From Terrisporobacter glycolicus ATCC 14880 = DSM 1288 (GTDB lineage Bacteria; Bacillota; Clostridia; Peptostreptococcales; Peptostreptococcaceae), in assembly GCF_036812735.1 (NCBI RefSeq), contig NZ_CP117523.1, positions 3,348,001 through 3,412,000 of the forward strand: a stretch of DNA of 64,000 nt, read 5' to 3'. Position numbers and translations under genes: made by a program. Below the pieces are notes generated by a model. The model saw only the letters and a program-made list of their open reading frames with translations. It made no database searches and had not been told where the DNA came from. Positions 8,517 through 18,555 of this stretch are shown here, piece after piece; position 1 is the first letter of the stretch; each line of letters opens with the position of its first letter.

Positions 8517-10538
8517 CTAGTTTGTCTCATCTTCAATTTTAAATTGAGATGCAACTGCTCTAAGATCTTCTGCTTGCTTAGATAAATCATTACTTGCTGC
8601 TGAACTTTCTTCAGATGTTGACACATTTGTTTGAACAACATTACTTATTTCTTCAATACCTTCTAGCGTTTGTTTTAGAGCTGTAGCTTGCTCAGAAGAT
8701 TCATCAGATATCTCATCTATTAATTTTACTGATTCAGATACACCTTGTAATACCTCTACAAGCATTTCCCCTGTTTTATTAGCTATTTTATTTCCATTTT
8801 CTACAGCCTTAATAGACTCTTCAATTAAATGAGTAGTTTCTTTTGCTGCATCTGCTGATTTTGTTGCTAGATTTCTTACTTCATCAGCTACAACAGCAAA
8901 TCCTTTACCTGCTTCTCCGGCTCTAGACGCTTCCACTGCTGCATTTAAAGCTAATATATTAGTTTGGAATGCAATATCTTCAATAACTTTTATTACTTTG
9001 CCTATTTCTGATGATTTACTATTTATTTCAGTTATTGCCTCCATCATTTTTTGCATTTGATCATTGCTTAAATTTGAAAGTTCTCCAACAGACTTAATTT
9101 GCTCAGCAGCACCTAATGCATTTTCTGCATTTTTTGATACTCTATCAGATAAATCATTTACTGTAGATGTAAGCTCCTCTGTTGTATTTGCTTGATATAG
9201 AGCTCCATCTGCAAGAACTTGTGATGCAGTGGCTATTTCTCTTGAACCTAGTGCCACATTTTCTGATGCTTCTACTATTTGACCTATAGTGTGTTTAAAT
9301 ATATCAGAAAGTTGTATTAATGAATCTTTAATTTTCTCAAACTCTCCATCATAAGATTGTTTTAAATCTATATTTAAATCTCCAGCTGAGAATCTATTTA
9401 ATGACTCTGATATTTCGTCTATATAGACAATATACTCATTTAATCTTTCTACTAGTTTTTTCATTGATTGAGCTAATTTTCCTATTTCATCATTATTATC
9501 AATATCAATTTCTGCATCTAAATTACCCTCTGCTAAATCTTCAGTAACTTCCATAAGCTTTTGAATTGGCGATACTATACTTCTTGTAACAAAATATATT
9601 ACTATTAAAAGTATTAAAATAGCTAATCCATAAACAAGCATCATATCTTTCTTTTCTTTTTTTACTAATGCATTATATCTATCTTCACTTATACTAAATA
9701 TAGTTTTTAGACCAGCATCTCTTACTGCATTTACAATTCCGTAACGTGTTTGCCCATTATCAGTATATTTTATAACTTTTTTACTAGGATTTTCTACTTC
9801 TTTTACCATAGTATCGTCAAATCCTATTTCACTAACATTTTTAAGCAACTTTTCACTATCATTACTTGCTAGTACTTGTCCTGATCTAGATACAAGCATT
9901 GTATACGCGTCTTTTCCAAATTCTGTTTCGTTAGATGCTATTTTATTACTTAAAGTATCAAGTTGTATATCTAAAGCCGCTACCCCAACTATTTCTTTTC
10001 CATCTAAACTGTATACTGGTGCTGAAAATGATACTATCATATTTCCAGAAATAACATCTTCAAATGGATCAGTTATTATATATCCATTTTTTATATCTTC
10101 TTGATTTGAAAACCAGTATTTTTTTGATTTTAAATCATAATCTTTATCTGAAACCCAATTTGTACCATCAAATGCTAATGTATCCTTAGCTGAACAAACG
10201 TATGCTGTTGATATCTGTTCATCATTTTCTGCCACAAATCCTAAATACTTGTATGTATCTTTAAATGAAGACTTATCTTTATAATTCTCTCTAGTAGCTT
10301 CAGTTAATACTTGCCTTACAGACGTATTCCCTGCCATCTGAGTTGCCATAGTTTTATATTTTGTGAAATATTCATTAATCTCAACTGCTAATTTATCTGT
10401 AGTTAAAGTTGAAATAGTTTCTTGAGAATCATCGACCATATTAAGTGTATTTTTTATTGAAATTCCACCAGAGATAATCATTGCTAAAATTGCTACTCCA
10501 CCAATCATTATTAAAATTTTTGTCCTTATACTTTTCAT
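8517..10538 (-). CDS. methyl-accepting chemotaxis protein with Cache sensor
   Basis: 673-aa transmembrane receptor. Order: N-terminal membrane helix (about 8-28), extracellular Cache-type sensor (about 35-295) with [20 protein letters not shown], second membrane helix (about 298-318), HAMP linker ([21 protein letters not shown]), and a long coiled-coil signalling domain with the conserved hairpin tip ([36 protein letters not shown]). It should signal through CheW/CheA. The ligand is not predictable; Cache domains often bind amino acids or organic acids. Monocistronic, AGGAGGGG site, terminator directly downstream. Confidence 0.93.
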   Translation of the reverse strand: MKSIRTKILIMIGGVAILAMIISGGISIKNTLNMVDDSQETISTLTTDKLAVEINEYFTKYKTMATQMAGNTSVRQVLTEATRENYKDKSSFKDTYKYLGFVAENDEQISTAYVCSAKDTLAFDGTNWVSDKDYDLKSKKYWFSNQEDIKNGYIITDPFEDVISGNMIVSFSAPVYSLDGKEIVGVAALDIQLDTLSNKIASNETEFGKDAYTMLVSRSGQVLASNDSEKLLKNVSEIGFDDTMVKEVENPSKKVIKYTDNGQTRYGIVNAVRDAGLKTIFSISEDRYNALVKKEKKDMMLVYGLAILILLIVIYFVTRSIVSPIQKLMEVTEDLAEGNLDAEIDIDNNDEIGKLAQSMKKLVERLNEYIVYIDEISESLNRFSAGDLNIDLKQSYDGEFEKIKDSLIQLSDIFKHTIGQIVEASENVALGSREIATASQVLADGALYQANTTEELTSTVNDLSDRVSKNAENALGAAEQIKSVGELSNLSNDQMQKMMEAITEINSKSSEIGKVIKVIEDIAFQTNILALNAAVEASRAGEAGKGFAVVADEVRNLATKSADAAKETTHLIEESIKAVENGNKIANKTGEMLVEVLQGVSESVKLIDEISDESSEQATALKQTLEGIEEISNVVQTNVSTSEESSAASNDLSKQAEDLRAVASQFKIEDETN

Positions 10539-10701
10539 TTGCCTGTTCCCCCTCCTCGGTTTTACCTGCTTTAATTAATTATTTGTAATATAACATTGAC
10601 TTGCACTTTAAATAAATTCCAAATATTTCATATTATCTCCAAAGAAGTTATACGGTTGAATTTGTAAAAACTTTAACATTTTACAATATAATATTTTATT
10701 T

Positions 10702-10749
10702 AAATACAAAAAATCACTTATTTTTAAAAATAAGTGATTTTTTGTATTT
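10702..10749 (-). terminator. terminator of pdxST
   Basis: Perfect 24-bp inverted repeat (10702-10725 / 10726-10749) with T runs on both sides; it overlaps the pdxT stop codon (10748-10750). Confidence 0.85.
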
Positions 10750-11323
10750 ATTTAGTATTATTTTTTACCATACATACAAAATATTTATGCATTCTGTTAT
10801 CCTCAGTTAACTCTGGATGAAAGGAAGTTACGAGCATATTGTCTTCTTTTGCAGCAACTATATTCTTATCTACTACTGATAATACCTCTACCTTATCTCC
10901 AATAGATTCTATATAAGGTGCTCTTACAAACACCATCTGAATATCATCACCAACTCCTTTTATAGCAGACTTCCTATTAAAACTTCCAAGTTGTCTTCCA
11001 TAAGCATTTCTTCTAACTTCAATATCCATAGTAGCCAGATGTTTTGTATCATCTTTATAAATGCTTTTAGCAAGTAAAATCATACCTGCACATGTTCCCC
11101 ACACAGGCAAACCACTTTCTATTTTTGATTTTAAATCATTATATATATCTAAATTTCTAATTAATTTTCCCATGGTCGTGCTCTCTCCACCAGGAATAAT
11201 TAGGCCATCAATATTTTCTAAATCTTCTTTATTCCTAATTTCTACAGTATCAACATTCAAACTTTTTAATATGCTCATATGCTCTTCATAAGCACCTTGC
11301 ATGGCAAGTACTCCAATTTTCAT
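10748..11323 (-). CDS. pdxT: pyridoxal 5'-phosphate synthase glutaminase subunit
   Basis: 191-aa class I glutaminase that delivers ammonia to PdxS in the DXP-independent vitamin B6 pathway. Triad: Cys78 in GTCAGM, His169 and Glu171 in FHPEL; oxyanion region PGGESTT at 44-50. It starts 1 nt after the pdxS stop, with its ribosome binding site (AGGGG) inside the end of pdxS, so the two subunits are co-translated. Confidence 0.97.
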   Translation of the reverse strand: MKIGVLAMQGAYEEHMSILKSLNVDTVEIRNKEDLENIDGLIIPGGESTTMGKLIRNLDIYNDLKSKIESGLPVWGTCAGMILLAKSIYKDDTKHLATMDIEVRRNAYGRQLGSFNRKSAIKGVGDDIQMVFVRAPYIESIGDKVEVLSVVDKNIVAAKEDNMLVTSFHPELTEDNRMHKYFVCMVKNNTK

Positions 11324-11324
11324 A

Positions 11325-12200
11325 TTACCAACCCCTAGCTGCTAATAATTCTTTATCTTCTAAAGTGTTCACTGCCACCCCACTCATGGCTCCACCTAAA
11401 TCTTCTGATATTTGTGCTAAAACTTTAGGATTATTATAATTTGTAACAGCTTTTACTATGGCTTCTGCTCTCTTCTCTGGATTGTCTGATTTAAATATTC
11501 CTGATCCTACAAATACACCATCACAACCTAATTGCATCATTAATGCTGCATCTGCTGGAGTTGCAATTCCTCCTGCTGCAAAGTTTACTACTGGAAGTTT
11601 ATTATTTTCATGAACATATTTAACTAAATCATATGGTGCTCCCATTTCTTTAGCTGCATTCATTAACTCTTCTTCACCCATAGATACTATTTTTCTAATT
11701 TGAGAAGTTACTGTTCTCATATGTTTAACTGCTTCAACTACATCTCCAGTTCCTGCTTCACCTTTTGTTCTTATCATTGATGCACCTTCACCAATTCTTC
11801 TAAGAGCTTCCCCTAAGTTTCTTGCTCCACAAACAAATGGAACTTCAAATTTAGTTTTTTCTATATGATAAACATTGTCTGCCGGTGTTAAAACTTCACT
11901 TTCATCTATAAAATCTATTTCTAAATCTTCAAGTATTTGTGCTTCTACAAAATGTCCTATTCTTACTTTTGCCATAACTGGTATACTTACAGCTTCTTGA
12001 ATTTCTTTTATCATTTTAGGATCTGACATTCTTGCCACTCCGCCTTCTTTTCTTATGTCAGCTGGAACTCTCTCAAGTGCCATAACTGCACAAGCTCCTG
12101 CATTTTGTGCTATTATTGCCTCTTCTGGATTAGTTACATCCATTATTACTCCACCTTTTAACATTTGTGCTAAATTTTTATTTAATACTTCTCTGCTCAT
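11325..12200 (-). CDS. pdxS: pyridoxal 5'-phosphate synthase subunit PdxS
   Basis: 291-aa (beta/alpha)8 synthase that makes PLP from ribose 5-phosphate, glyceraldehyde 3-phosphate and PdxT-derived ammonia; it forms a dodecamer decorated with PdxT. Near-canonical sequence: [15 protein letters not shown] at the start, [54 protein letters not shown] ribosome binding site. A MocR-type regulator of the PdxR class is encoded 5 kb away (17032-18453). Confidence 0.97.
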   Translation of the reverse strand: MSREVLNKNLAQMLKGGVIMDVTNPEEAIIAQNAGACAVMALERVPADIRKEGGVARMSDPKMIKEIQEAVSIPVMAKVRIGHFVEAQILEDLEIDFIDESEVLTPADNVYHIEKTKFEVPFVCGARNLGEALRRIGEGASMIRTKGEAGTGDVVEAVKHMRTVTSQIRKIVSMGEEELMNAAKEMGAPYDLVKYVHENNKLPVVNFAAGGIATPADAALMMQLGCDGVFVGSGIFKSDNPEKRAEAIVKAVTNYNNPKVLAQISEDLGGAMSGVAVNTLEDKELLAARGW

Positions 12201-12201
12201 T

Positions 12202-12304
12202 AATTGTACCCCCTTATTATTTTTCCTTTATAATGAAATAGTAGTACAATTTTAATTGTATCACAATAAAAGTTTAGATTTTTATAATTTCGCACAAATT
12301 GTAC
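12202..12304 (-). promoter_or_regulatory. repeated AATTGTAC element upstream of pdxS
   Basis: The 8-mer AATTGTAC/GTACAATT occurs at 12202-12209, 12244-12251 and 12297-12304, with a one-base variant at 12254-12261 that makes a TACAATT-TT-AATTGTA palindrome (12245-12260). The first copy lies between the pdxS ribosome binding site and its ATG. This pattern suggests a regulator site, with a PdxR-like MocR protein an obvious candidate. No convincing -35/-10 pair was identified. The copies are seen; the function is inferred. Confidence 0.4.
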
Positions 12305-12320
12305 TGATACATTTATCAAT

Positions 12321-12361
12321 AAAAAAACTAGAAAATGCATTAATTTAAATACATCTTCTAG
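12321..12361 (-). terminator. terminator of the alpha/beta hydrolase gene
   Basis: Stem CTAGAA...TTCTAG extended by ATG/CAT pairs with two G-U wobbles on the minus strand, followed by seven T residues (12321-12327 read in reverse). Confidence 0.7.
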
Positions 12362-12389
12362 CCTTAACTTATACCTTATAATATAAAAT

Positions 12390-13211
12390 TTATATTCTAT
12401 CTTCCAACCAAAAATGTATATCTTCTAGTACTTTATCTTTATCAAATTCATTCATAATTTCATGATAAAGACCTGGATATATTTTTAAACTCTTATCCAA
12501 TGAAGATATATGTTCATAAAGAATTTTTGAATCTTCTTGAGAAACTATTTTATCGTCTTCTCCATGTAATAAAAGTACAGGATATTCAAATTTATCCATA
12601 TTTTCATATATATATTTAACTGCTTTATAACATTCTTTGTATATTTTTCCTACTGTTACATGACACACTAAAGGATCCTGTTCATACTCATCTACAACTC
12701 TCTTATCAGTACAAATTAAATCCCCTAAAGCGTTGACTATTTCAGCACTGTCATCCACATCTTTATTACTTTCCAATAACTTCGCTTTATCGATAGTAAC
12801 ACCTGCAGATAAAATTATTCCATTAACTGTATCTTTGTAATCTATACCATATACTGTGCTTATCATTCCACCCATACTATGTCCTAATACAAAAACTTTC
12901 TTATCATCATTTTCATCTTTAGCCATTTTTACAATTTCATTAACATCTTGTGAAAAATTTTTATAACTATCTATATAGGTTCTTTTACCTTCTGATTTTC
13001 CATGGCCTTGATTATCAAATCTATAAACACTATATCCCCAATTATTAAATTTTGATACTACATAATCATATCTTCCTAAATGTTCTGCCAATCCATGTAC
13101 TATTACTATTACAGCCCTTCCCTCTTCAACTAAGTCTTTCTTTACAAAAAGTTCTATATTATCCTTATTTCTAAACATCATACTTTCATTTAAAGCTTTC
13201 GCTTGTTCCAT
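12390..13211 (-). CDS. alpha/beta hydrolase, monoacylglycerol lipase-like
   Basis: 273-aa serine hydrolase of the Hydrolase_4 (lysophospholipase/monoglyceride lipase) family. The nucleophile is Ser112 in GHSMGG, the oxyanion region is VHGLAEHLGRYDY (about 38-50), the acid is in HGEDDKIVS and the His in GLYHEIMNE. No signal peptide, so cytosolic. The substrate (monoacylglycerol, lysophospholipid or another ester) cannot be set. GGGGGT-type site before ATG; monocistronic. Confidence 0.85.
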   Translation of the reverse strand: MEQAKALNESMMFRNKDNIELFVKKDLVEEGRAVIVIVHGLAEHLGRYDYVVSKFNNWGYSVYRFDNQGHGKSEGKRTYIDSYKNFSQDVNEIVKMAKDENDDKKVFVLGHSMGGMISTVYGIDYKDTVNGIILSAGVTIDKAKLLESNKDVDDSAEIVNALGDLICTDKRVVDEYEQDPLVCHVTVGKIYKECYKAVKYIYENMDKFEYPVLLLHGEDDKIVSQEDSKILYEHISSLDKSLKIYPGLYHEIMNEFDKDKVLEDIHFWLEDRI

Positions 13212-13383
13212 GCTTTACCCCCATTTTTAGTAAATTAAGAATAATCTTTTGTACAATCTATTATGATAATATATCCTCAAGTTCAGTATATCAAAACTCA
13301 TTTTTTATAACTATAGTTTAATATTAAGTTTTCTAAGTATACAGTATTTTCATATATTTTATACTAGTACAAGTGCATTCAGC

Positions 13384-14193
13384 CTAGTAATATTTATATT
13401 TTAGCGTTATCTTAACAACTTCCGGCTTACAGTTAATTCTAACAAGTATTTTAGATCCACCTAATCCTTTAGTAACTATCATAGTTGAATCATTTTTATC
13501 ATATTTACCCAGATCATATTTAGGGAAAAATTGCCTGTTTGGCGATAATAAACCTCCTACAATAGGAATCCTAATTATCCCTCCATGTACATGACCAGAC
13601 AAAATAAGATCCGCACCCCATTTTTCATAATCATCAAAGTGAAAAGGTGTATGAGCTAATAAAATATTGTACTCATTTTTATTTATAAGTGGCAAACTTC
13701 TTTGTATAAAGTCCTCATCTAAATTTGTACTTTTATCCTTATCAAGCAAGTATTTATAACATTTGAAAGGTATTGTTAATCCATAAATATTTATAAAACT
13801 TTCGCCTTTTTTTATTTGAATTTTTTCATTATCTAAATGAACAGCACTTAAGTCACGTAGCTTTTTAAAATACTCCTTATACAAATTTTTATATCTTTTT
13901 ACTAAAGCCTTTTGTTCGTGATTACCCGTAATATGATAAACCTTATATTTAGTACTTAAATTTTTTAATAAGTCTAATGATACTTGGAAATTTTTATTTT
14001 CTCCATCTATTATATCTCCTGTAATAAGTATTACTTGAGGGTTAATTTGCTTAATAATATTAATTAAATTAATATTATTTTTACCAAAGGACTTATTATG
14101 CAAGTCACTAATTTGAACAATAACATAATCATTAAACTCTTGTGGTATTTTTTTATTTTCTATAATGTAATTAGCTATTTCTAATTTACTCAT
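13384..14193 (-). CDS. calcineurin-like metallophosphoesterase
   Basis: 269-aa protein with all metal-ligand motifs of the YkuE-type family: ISDLHN (about 28-33), TGDIIDGE, TGNHEQ, AHTPFHFDDY and GHVHGG. This two-metal hydrolase may act on phosphodiesters or on lipid headgroups such as UDP-2,3-diacylglucosamine-like compounds; the substrate is unknown. There is no N-terminal membrane segment, unlike many relatives. The ribosome binding site (AGGTGA) is 12 nt from the ATG, longer than usual, so expression may be modest. Confidence 0.85.
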   Translation of the reverse strand: MSKLEIANYIIENKKIPQEFNDYVIVQISDLHNKSFGKNNINLINIIKQINPQVILITGDIIDGENKNFQVSLDLLKNLSTKYKVYHITGNHEQKALVKRYKNLYKEYFKKLRDLSAVHLDNEKIQIKKGESFINIYGLTIPFKCYKYLLDKDKSTNLDEDFIQRSLPLINKNEYNILLAHTPFHFDDYEKWGADLILSGHVHGGIIRIPIVGGLLSPNRQFFPKYDLGKYDKNDSTMIVTKGLGGSKILVRINCKPEVVKITLKYKYY

Positions 14194-14229
14194 TTTTTAT
14201 TATTTTCACCTACAATTTTTCTTATTATA

Positions 14230-14266
14230 AAAAAGTTATAGATTTCATTAAAATCTATAACTTTTT
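14230..14266 (-). terminator. terminator of the orphan lipoprotein gene
   Basis: Perfect 16-bp stem (14230-14245 / 14251-14266) with a 5-nt loop, then T-rich on the minus strand. Confidence 0.8.
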
Positions 14267-14270
14267 ATCA

Positions 14271-15005
14271 TTAATTATCTAGCATTATATTTTTTATCTC
14301 ATTTATAACTTCTTTTTTATTATCAAGAATTTTAATCTCTGATATTTTATTATCTTTTGTGAATATTCCTAGTAACTTATTTTCATTATCCAAATTATAA
14401 ACATTTATGGATTTTTCTACTTTGTCATATAAGTGTGCATCATAAGATGGTTGTTTATTCCCTACTATTGTTGGCATTTCACTAGAATCATCACCAATAC
14501 AATCATCTAATTTTTTCATGTCTAAATCTGACATTCTAATTATATCTCCATTGTCATAACAATCTATAAGTATTTTAGATTTGTTAATATTTTTAGCTAT
14601 ATTAGATCTAGAATTAGAATAATCCACTATTTGTGCATTTTTTACTATTTTATTTTTTAAATGCAGGTATAGAGAAGTACTATTAGCATTCTCATCTGAT
14701 ACATTTTTCAAATAAACTAAATTTATATCTTCTAAATTTTCTAAATCATCTAGTGTATCTAAACTGTCTATTTTATTTTTATCTATCCAATATGCAGTAG
14801 TATTAGGCTCTCCCAAATTACTTAAGACATAATTGTAATCTTTGTTTTTTATTTCATTTACATCATTTTGAACTTTAGTCATAGTTTTTTGTTTAGTTGC
14901 TTCATCTGGCAAAGTTATGCCTTCATTTTGGACTTGATAATTGGAGCATCCCGTAAAAAGCATGGTTAAAATAATCAATGCAGATAATGATCTTTTAAGG
15001 TTCAT
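14271..15005 (-). CDS. lipoprotein of unknown function
   Basis: 244-aa protein with a clear lipoprotein signal peptide: basic start, hydrophobic core and lipobox LFTGC (Cys20). The mature part is charged and Asn/Asp-rich with no motif I recognise; segments such as TTAYWIDKNKIDSLDTLDDLENLEDINLV suggest an alpha/beta fold. Strong AAGGAGG site. It is monocistronic, with a terminator right after the stop. I do not assign a function. Confidence 0.7.
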   Translation of the reverse strand: MNLKRSLSALIILTMLFTGCSNYQVQNEGITLPDEATKQKTMTKVQNDVNEIKNKDYNYVLSNLGEPNTTAYWIDKNKIDSLDTLDDLENLEDINLVYLKNVSDENANSTSLYLHLKNKIVKNAQIVDYSNSRSNIAKNINKSKILIDCYDNGDIIRMSDLDMKKLDDCIGDDSSEMPTIVGNKQPSYDAHLYDKVEKSINVYNLDNENKLLGIFTKDNKISEIKILDNKKEVINEIKNIMLDN

Positions 15006-15329
15006 AAATTAATCCTCCTTGTACCAAGTATAGGTAAATCTTTTATTTTGTCTCGCATAGATGATTTTTATCATTTTTTCTTATTTTTTAAATTATAACC
15101 TATAATTAACGGGAAATCATAACAAATATCATTCTGTAATTTTTTTGTAATACAAATTATGTCCCTGTATTTTTCTTATTATTAATATAACAAAAATTTC
15201 CTTAATAATCAACAACTCATATAGTTACTATAAGTTTTACCTATTATCATATGAAGCTGTATTTGTTTTATTTACTATGATTTAAGCCTACTTATCAAAA
15301 AGTTAAATTTTTTTAATTTTAATAAAAAA
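15006..15329. other. 324-nt intergenic region with no gene seen
   Basis: Very AT-rich. It should carry the promoter of the lipoprotein gene (minus strand). The only distinctive element is TATAAGTTTTACCTAT at 15229-15244, which recurs upstream of the sulfite/nitrite reductase gene at 45834-45849. No ORF with a ribosome binding site and no known RNA fold was recognised. Confidence 0.4.
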
Positions 15330-15359
15330 ATCCTTCTATTTTATATAAAATAGAAGGAT
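15330..15359 (-). terminator. terminator of the M18 aminopeptidase gene
   Basis: Perfect 30-nt palindrome centred at 15344/15345; on the minus strand it is followed by seven T residues. Confidence 0.85.
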
Positions 15360-15366
15360 CCAAATT

Positions 15367-16761
15367 TTATAGATTTATATTTAAGAAAGCCTTATAACCT
15401 CTATACATTTCAAATATATCTGCTTTTGAAGCAACTTCATAAGGTGCATGCATACTAAGTAATCCTACACCACAATCTAAAACTTCAGCACCGTAATTAG
15501 CTAATATATAAGCTACAGTACCTCCGCCTCCTTGGTCAACTTTTCCAAGCTCTCCTGTTTGCCATACTACATTTTCTTTGTTAAATATTCTTCTTACTTC
15601 ACAAACAAACTCTGCATTAGCATCACTTGTACCACTCTTTCCTCTTGAGCCAGAGTATTTCATTATAGCAACACCTTTACCCATGTGAGCTGAGTTAGAC
15701 TTTTCATATGCTGAAGAAAAGTTTGGATCATAAGCTGCATTAACATCTCCAGATAATATTCTCGATCTTGACAGAGCTCTTTTTATTTTTAAGTCAGAAT
15801 AATTTCCTTGTAAGTTTATTAACTCTGCCACAGTATTTTCAAAGAATTTTGAGTGCATTCCTGTATTACCATAAGAACCTGTTTCTTCTTTATCAACACA
15901 TAATGTAACTGCTGTATATTCTGGTTTTTCAGTTTCAAATATTGCTTTTACACCTGCAAAGGCACATACTCTGTCATCTTGACCATAAGAAATAACCATT
16001 GATTTATCTATTCCTAAATCCTTAGCTTTTCCTGCTGGAACTACTTCTATTTCAGCACTCAAAAAATCTTCCTCAGTAATTCCATATTTTTCGTTTAATA
16101 ACTTTAACATATTATATTTTACAGTTGCATTTTCTTCTTCATCAAAAGGAATGCTTCCTATTAGTACGTTTAAATCTTCTCCACCAATAGCTTCACTTAC
16201 TTTCTTTTGATTTTGTTCTGCTGATAAGTGAGGCAATAAGTCATTTATGCAAAATACTGGATCTTCTTCATCGTCACCTATAGATATATCAACCTTAGTA
16301 CCATCTTGTAAAATTGCTACTCCATATAGTGCAAGAGGCATAGATACCCATTGATATTTTTTAATTCCTCCATAATAATGAGTTTTGAAGTATGCCATAT
16401 TATCATCTTCATATAATGGATTTTGTTTTAAGTCTAGTCTTGGTGAATCTATATGAGAAGCAATTATCTTCATACCTTCTTCTATATCTTTTTCACCAAT
16501 TACAAATAAAGCTACACCTTTATCTTTATTTTCAGCAAAAATTTTATCTCCAGATTCTATTTTTCCTTTTTTAATTACTTCTTCTATAGATATAAAGCCT
16601 TGTGATAATGCTAGTCTAATAATTTCTCTAGCGCAAAGTCTTTCTGTTTTACCTTTGTTTAAGAAATCAATATATTCTTTTGAGTATGACATAACATTTT
16701 CCATATTATTCATTTCTTTTATAACTTTCCAACCATTTGCAAATTCATATTTTAAATCCAT
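15367..16761 (-). CDS. M18 family aminopeptidase
   Basis: 464-aa zinc aminopeptidase (aspartyl/neutral aminopeptidase I family) that trims N-terminal residues from peptides in the cytosol. Metal and catalytic motifs: ASHIDSPRLDLK with the adjoining YGGIKKYQW, VDKEETGSYG (two acidic residues), SAHMGKGV and SMHAPYE near the C-terminus. Length fits the clostridial M18 group. Start at the ATG at 16761, 7 nt after AAGGAG; an in-frame ATG at 16791 lacks a site. It precedes a terminator and follows a DUF896 gene by about 30 nt. Confidence 0.93.
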   Translation of the reverse strand: MDLKYEFANGWKVIKEMNNMENVMSYSKEYIDFLNKGKTERLCAREIIRLALSQGFISIEEVIKKGKIESGDKIFAENKDKGVALFVIGEKDIEEGMKIIASHIDSPRLDLKQNPLYEDDNMAYFKTHYYGGIKKYQWVSMPLALYGVAILQDGTKVDISIGDDEEDPVFCINDLLPHLSAEQNQKKVSEAIGGEDLNVLIGSIPFDEEENATVKYNMLKLLNEKYGITEEDFLSAEIEVVPAGKAKDLGIDKSMVISYGQDDRVCAFAGVKAIFETEKPEYTAVTLCVDKEETGSYGNTGMHSKFFENTVAELINLQGNYSDLKIKRALSRSRILSGDVNAAYDPNFSSAYEKSNSAHMGKGVAIMKYSGSRGKSGTSDANAEFVCEVRRIFNKENVVWQTGELGKVDQGGGGTVAYILANYGAEVLDCGVGLLSMHAPYEVASKADIFEMYRGYKAFLNINL

Positions 16762-16793
16762 ATTGAACTCCTTATTTATATATTTTATCAAAG

Positions 16794-17006
16794 CTAGTTT
16801 TGATTTTTCTTTATCAATTCATCGTACTCTTCTTGACTATGTACAACTTTCACATTTTCAAGTCTAGATTTAAAGTGCGATCTAAAATTTTCTAAGTATT
16901 CTTTTCTTAATACTTCTCTTTCTGCTAACTCTTCTTTTGTTAATCCTTCTTCTTTATTTTTTTTAGCTAAAAAATTTATTCTGTCTAATTTCTTTTGATC
17001 AAACAT
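16794..17006 (-). CDS. DUF896 (YnzC-like) small protein
   Basis: 70-aa highly charged, helical protein matching the DUF896 family: LDRINFLAKKNKEEGLT, EREVLRKEYLENFR and SHFKSRLENV are its usual signature. In Bacillus a member is in the SOS-induced yneA-yneB-ynzC operon, but the molecular role is unknown. AGGAGG site before ATG. It lies between a MocR regulator and the M18 aminopeptidase on one strand and is probably co-transcribed with them. Confidence 0.9.
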   Translation of the reverse strand: MFDQKKLDRINFLAKKNKEEGLTKEELAEREVLRKEYLENFRSHFKSRLENVKVVHSQEEYDELIKKNQN

Positions 17007-17031
17007 TTTTTCCTCCTAGTATTTTTACTTA

Positions 17032-18453
17032 TTAATAAAATATTTTATTACTTCTTATAGTTTCTCCATTTTTATAAGATGTAATAAATTCTTCTAAATT
17101 ATTTTCTATTATAGTTATTCCCTTTTCTATATCTTCAATTGTCTCATTGGCTATGTTAATTCTAAAAAACCTGTCATCCATTATATTATCAAAAAAATAA
17201 GTTCCTGGTGTAATACAAACTCCTTTTTCTAACATAAAGTTGTAGAAAACTTGAGATGAATATCCTCTTGGCAATTCAATAAAGAAATTTAGTCCACCTT
17301 GAGATTTGCATATTTTTAGCTTATCTCCTAATTTTTCTTCTAATAAAGATTTTGTTTTTCTATATTTTTTAGTATAAACTTTATCTATACTTTTTAAATA
17401 TTCTTCCCAATTGAAATACTTCATATAATAGTACATAGACTTTTGTATAAGTCCTGGTGTAGATATATCTGAAGAATATTTTGCCCAAAGTATTTTCTTT
17501 TGCAGTTCTCTTGGTATATCAACTATACCAATTCTAAGACCTGGCATAAGTATTTTTGAAAAAGATTTAATATAAATAACCCTATTTTTCATATCGTAAC
17601 TTTTAAGTGGTCTATTATCTTTACTATCAAAAATAAAGTCACTTATAAAGTCATCTTCTAAAATATAAAAATCATATTCTTCACTCAGTTCTATAAGCTT
17701 CTTTTTCTTATATTCACTATATGATATTCCACTTGGATTTTGAAAATTAGGCATAACATATATTAATTTAGGTTTTATTTTTTCTAATTTAAGCTTTAAT
17801 ATACCTATATCTATACCATCGTCTAACATAGGAATAGTAATTATTTTTGCGCCTCTACTTTTGAATACTTCTAAAGCACCATTGTAAGTTGGCTCTTCAA
17901 CAAATACAACATCTGAATAATTTATAAGACCTTTACAAACTATATCTATACCTTGTTGAGCACCTGAAATTATCTGTATGTTATCTTTATTAGTATTTAT
18001 TCTTTTCTTTTTTAAATATGTACTTAATTCTTCTCTTAGCTCTTCAGAACCTTTTCCTTCATCATACTCAAAAATAGATGCTCCGTCATTTTCCAATGCC
18101 ATGTTTATGGCTGATTTAAAATTATCTAAAGGAAATACATCTTTCGATGGATTACCACTATCAAAGTGTATCATATCCTTATAATTTTCCAAGTTTACTT
18201 CTTTATTTGCCTTCATAGAGGAAACAAAAGTTCCGCTGCCTATTATTTTATATACATAGCCTTCTTTTTCCAGCAATTCGTACACCTTAACAATAGTAGC
18301 ATTATTAACACTTATAAAATCTGCTAACTTTCTAATTGGTGGCAGTTTTTCATGTTCATTTATTTTTGCCCCAACAATCATCTCTTTTATATGATTATAA
18401 ATTTGAATATATTTACTATTATTATCATCTAATTCTAATTTGTATTTATCCAT
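17032..18453 (-). CDS. MocR-family regulator (GntR HTH fused to aminotransferase-like domain)
   Basis: 473-aa protein with a GntR winged-helix domain (residues 9-78; PPIRKLADFISVNNATIVKVYELL) joined to a fold type I aminotransferase domain that keeps the PLP landmarks VEEPTYNGA, PNFQNPSGI and the Schiff-base lysine Lys300 in SFSKILMPGLRIG. MocR proteins sense PLP or aldimines of amino acids; PdxR members activate pdxST, and pdxST lies 5 kb away here. That link is inference. It diverges from the PHP phosphatase gene, so the 102-nt gap may hold both promoters. The ribosome binding site is weak (GTGGTGA). Confidence 0.88.
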   Translation of the reverse strand: MDKYKLELDDNNSKYIQIYNHIKEMIVGAKINEHEKLPPIRKLADFISVNNATIVKVYELLEKEGYVYKIIGSGTFVSSMKANKEVNLENYKDMIHFDSGNPSKDVFPLDNFKSAINMALENDGASIFEYDEGKGSEELREELSTYLKKKRINTNKDNIQIISGAQQGIDIVCKGLINYSDVVFVEEPTYNGALEVFKSRGAKIITIPMLDDGIDIGILKLKLEKIKPKLIYVMPNFQNPSGISYSEYKKKKLIELSEEYDFYILEDDFISDFIFDSKDNRPLKSYDMKNRVIYIKSFSKILMPGLRIGIVDIPRELQKKILWAKYSSDISTPGLIQKSMYYYMKYFNWEEYLKSIDKVYTKKYRKTKSLLEEKLGDKLKICKSQGGLNFFIELPRGYSSQVFYNFMLEKGVCITPGTYFFDNIMDDRFFRINIANETIEDIEKGITIIENNLEEFITSYKNGETIRSNKIFY

Positions 18454-18555
18454 TTAATCACCACTTACTTATTTTTAGATTTATTGATGTTTAAATATGT
18501 ATTTGCTATCATTAATATATATAATACCAAATTTTTTATGAAAGGGGAAATAATA

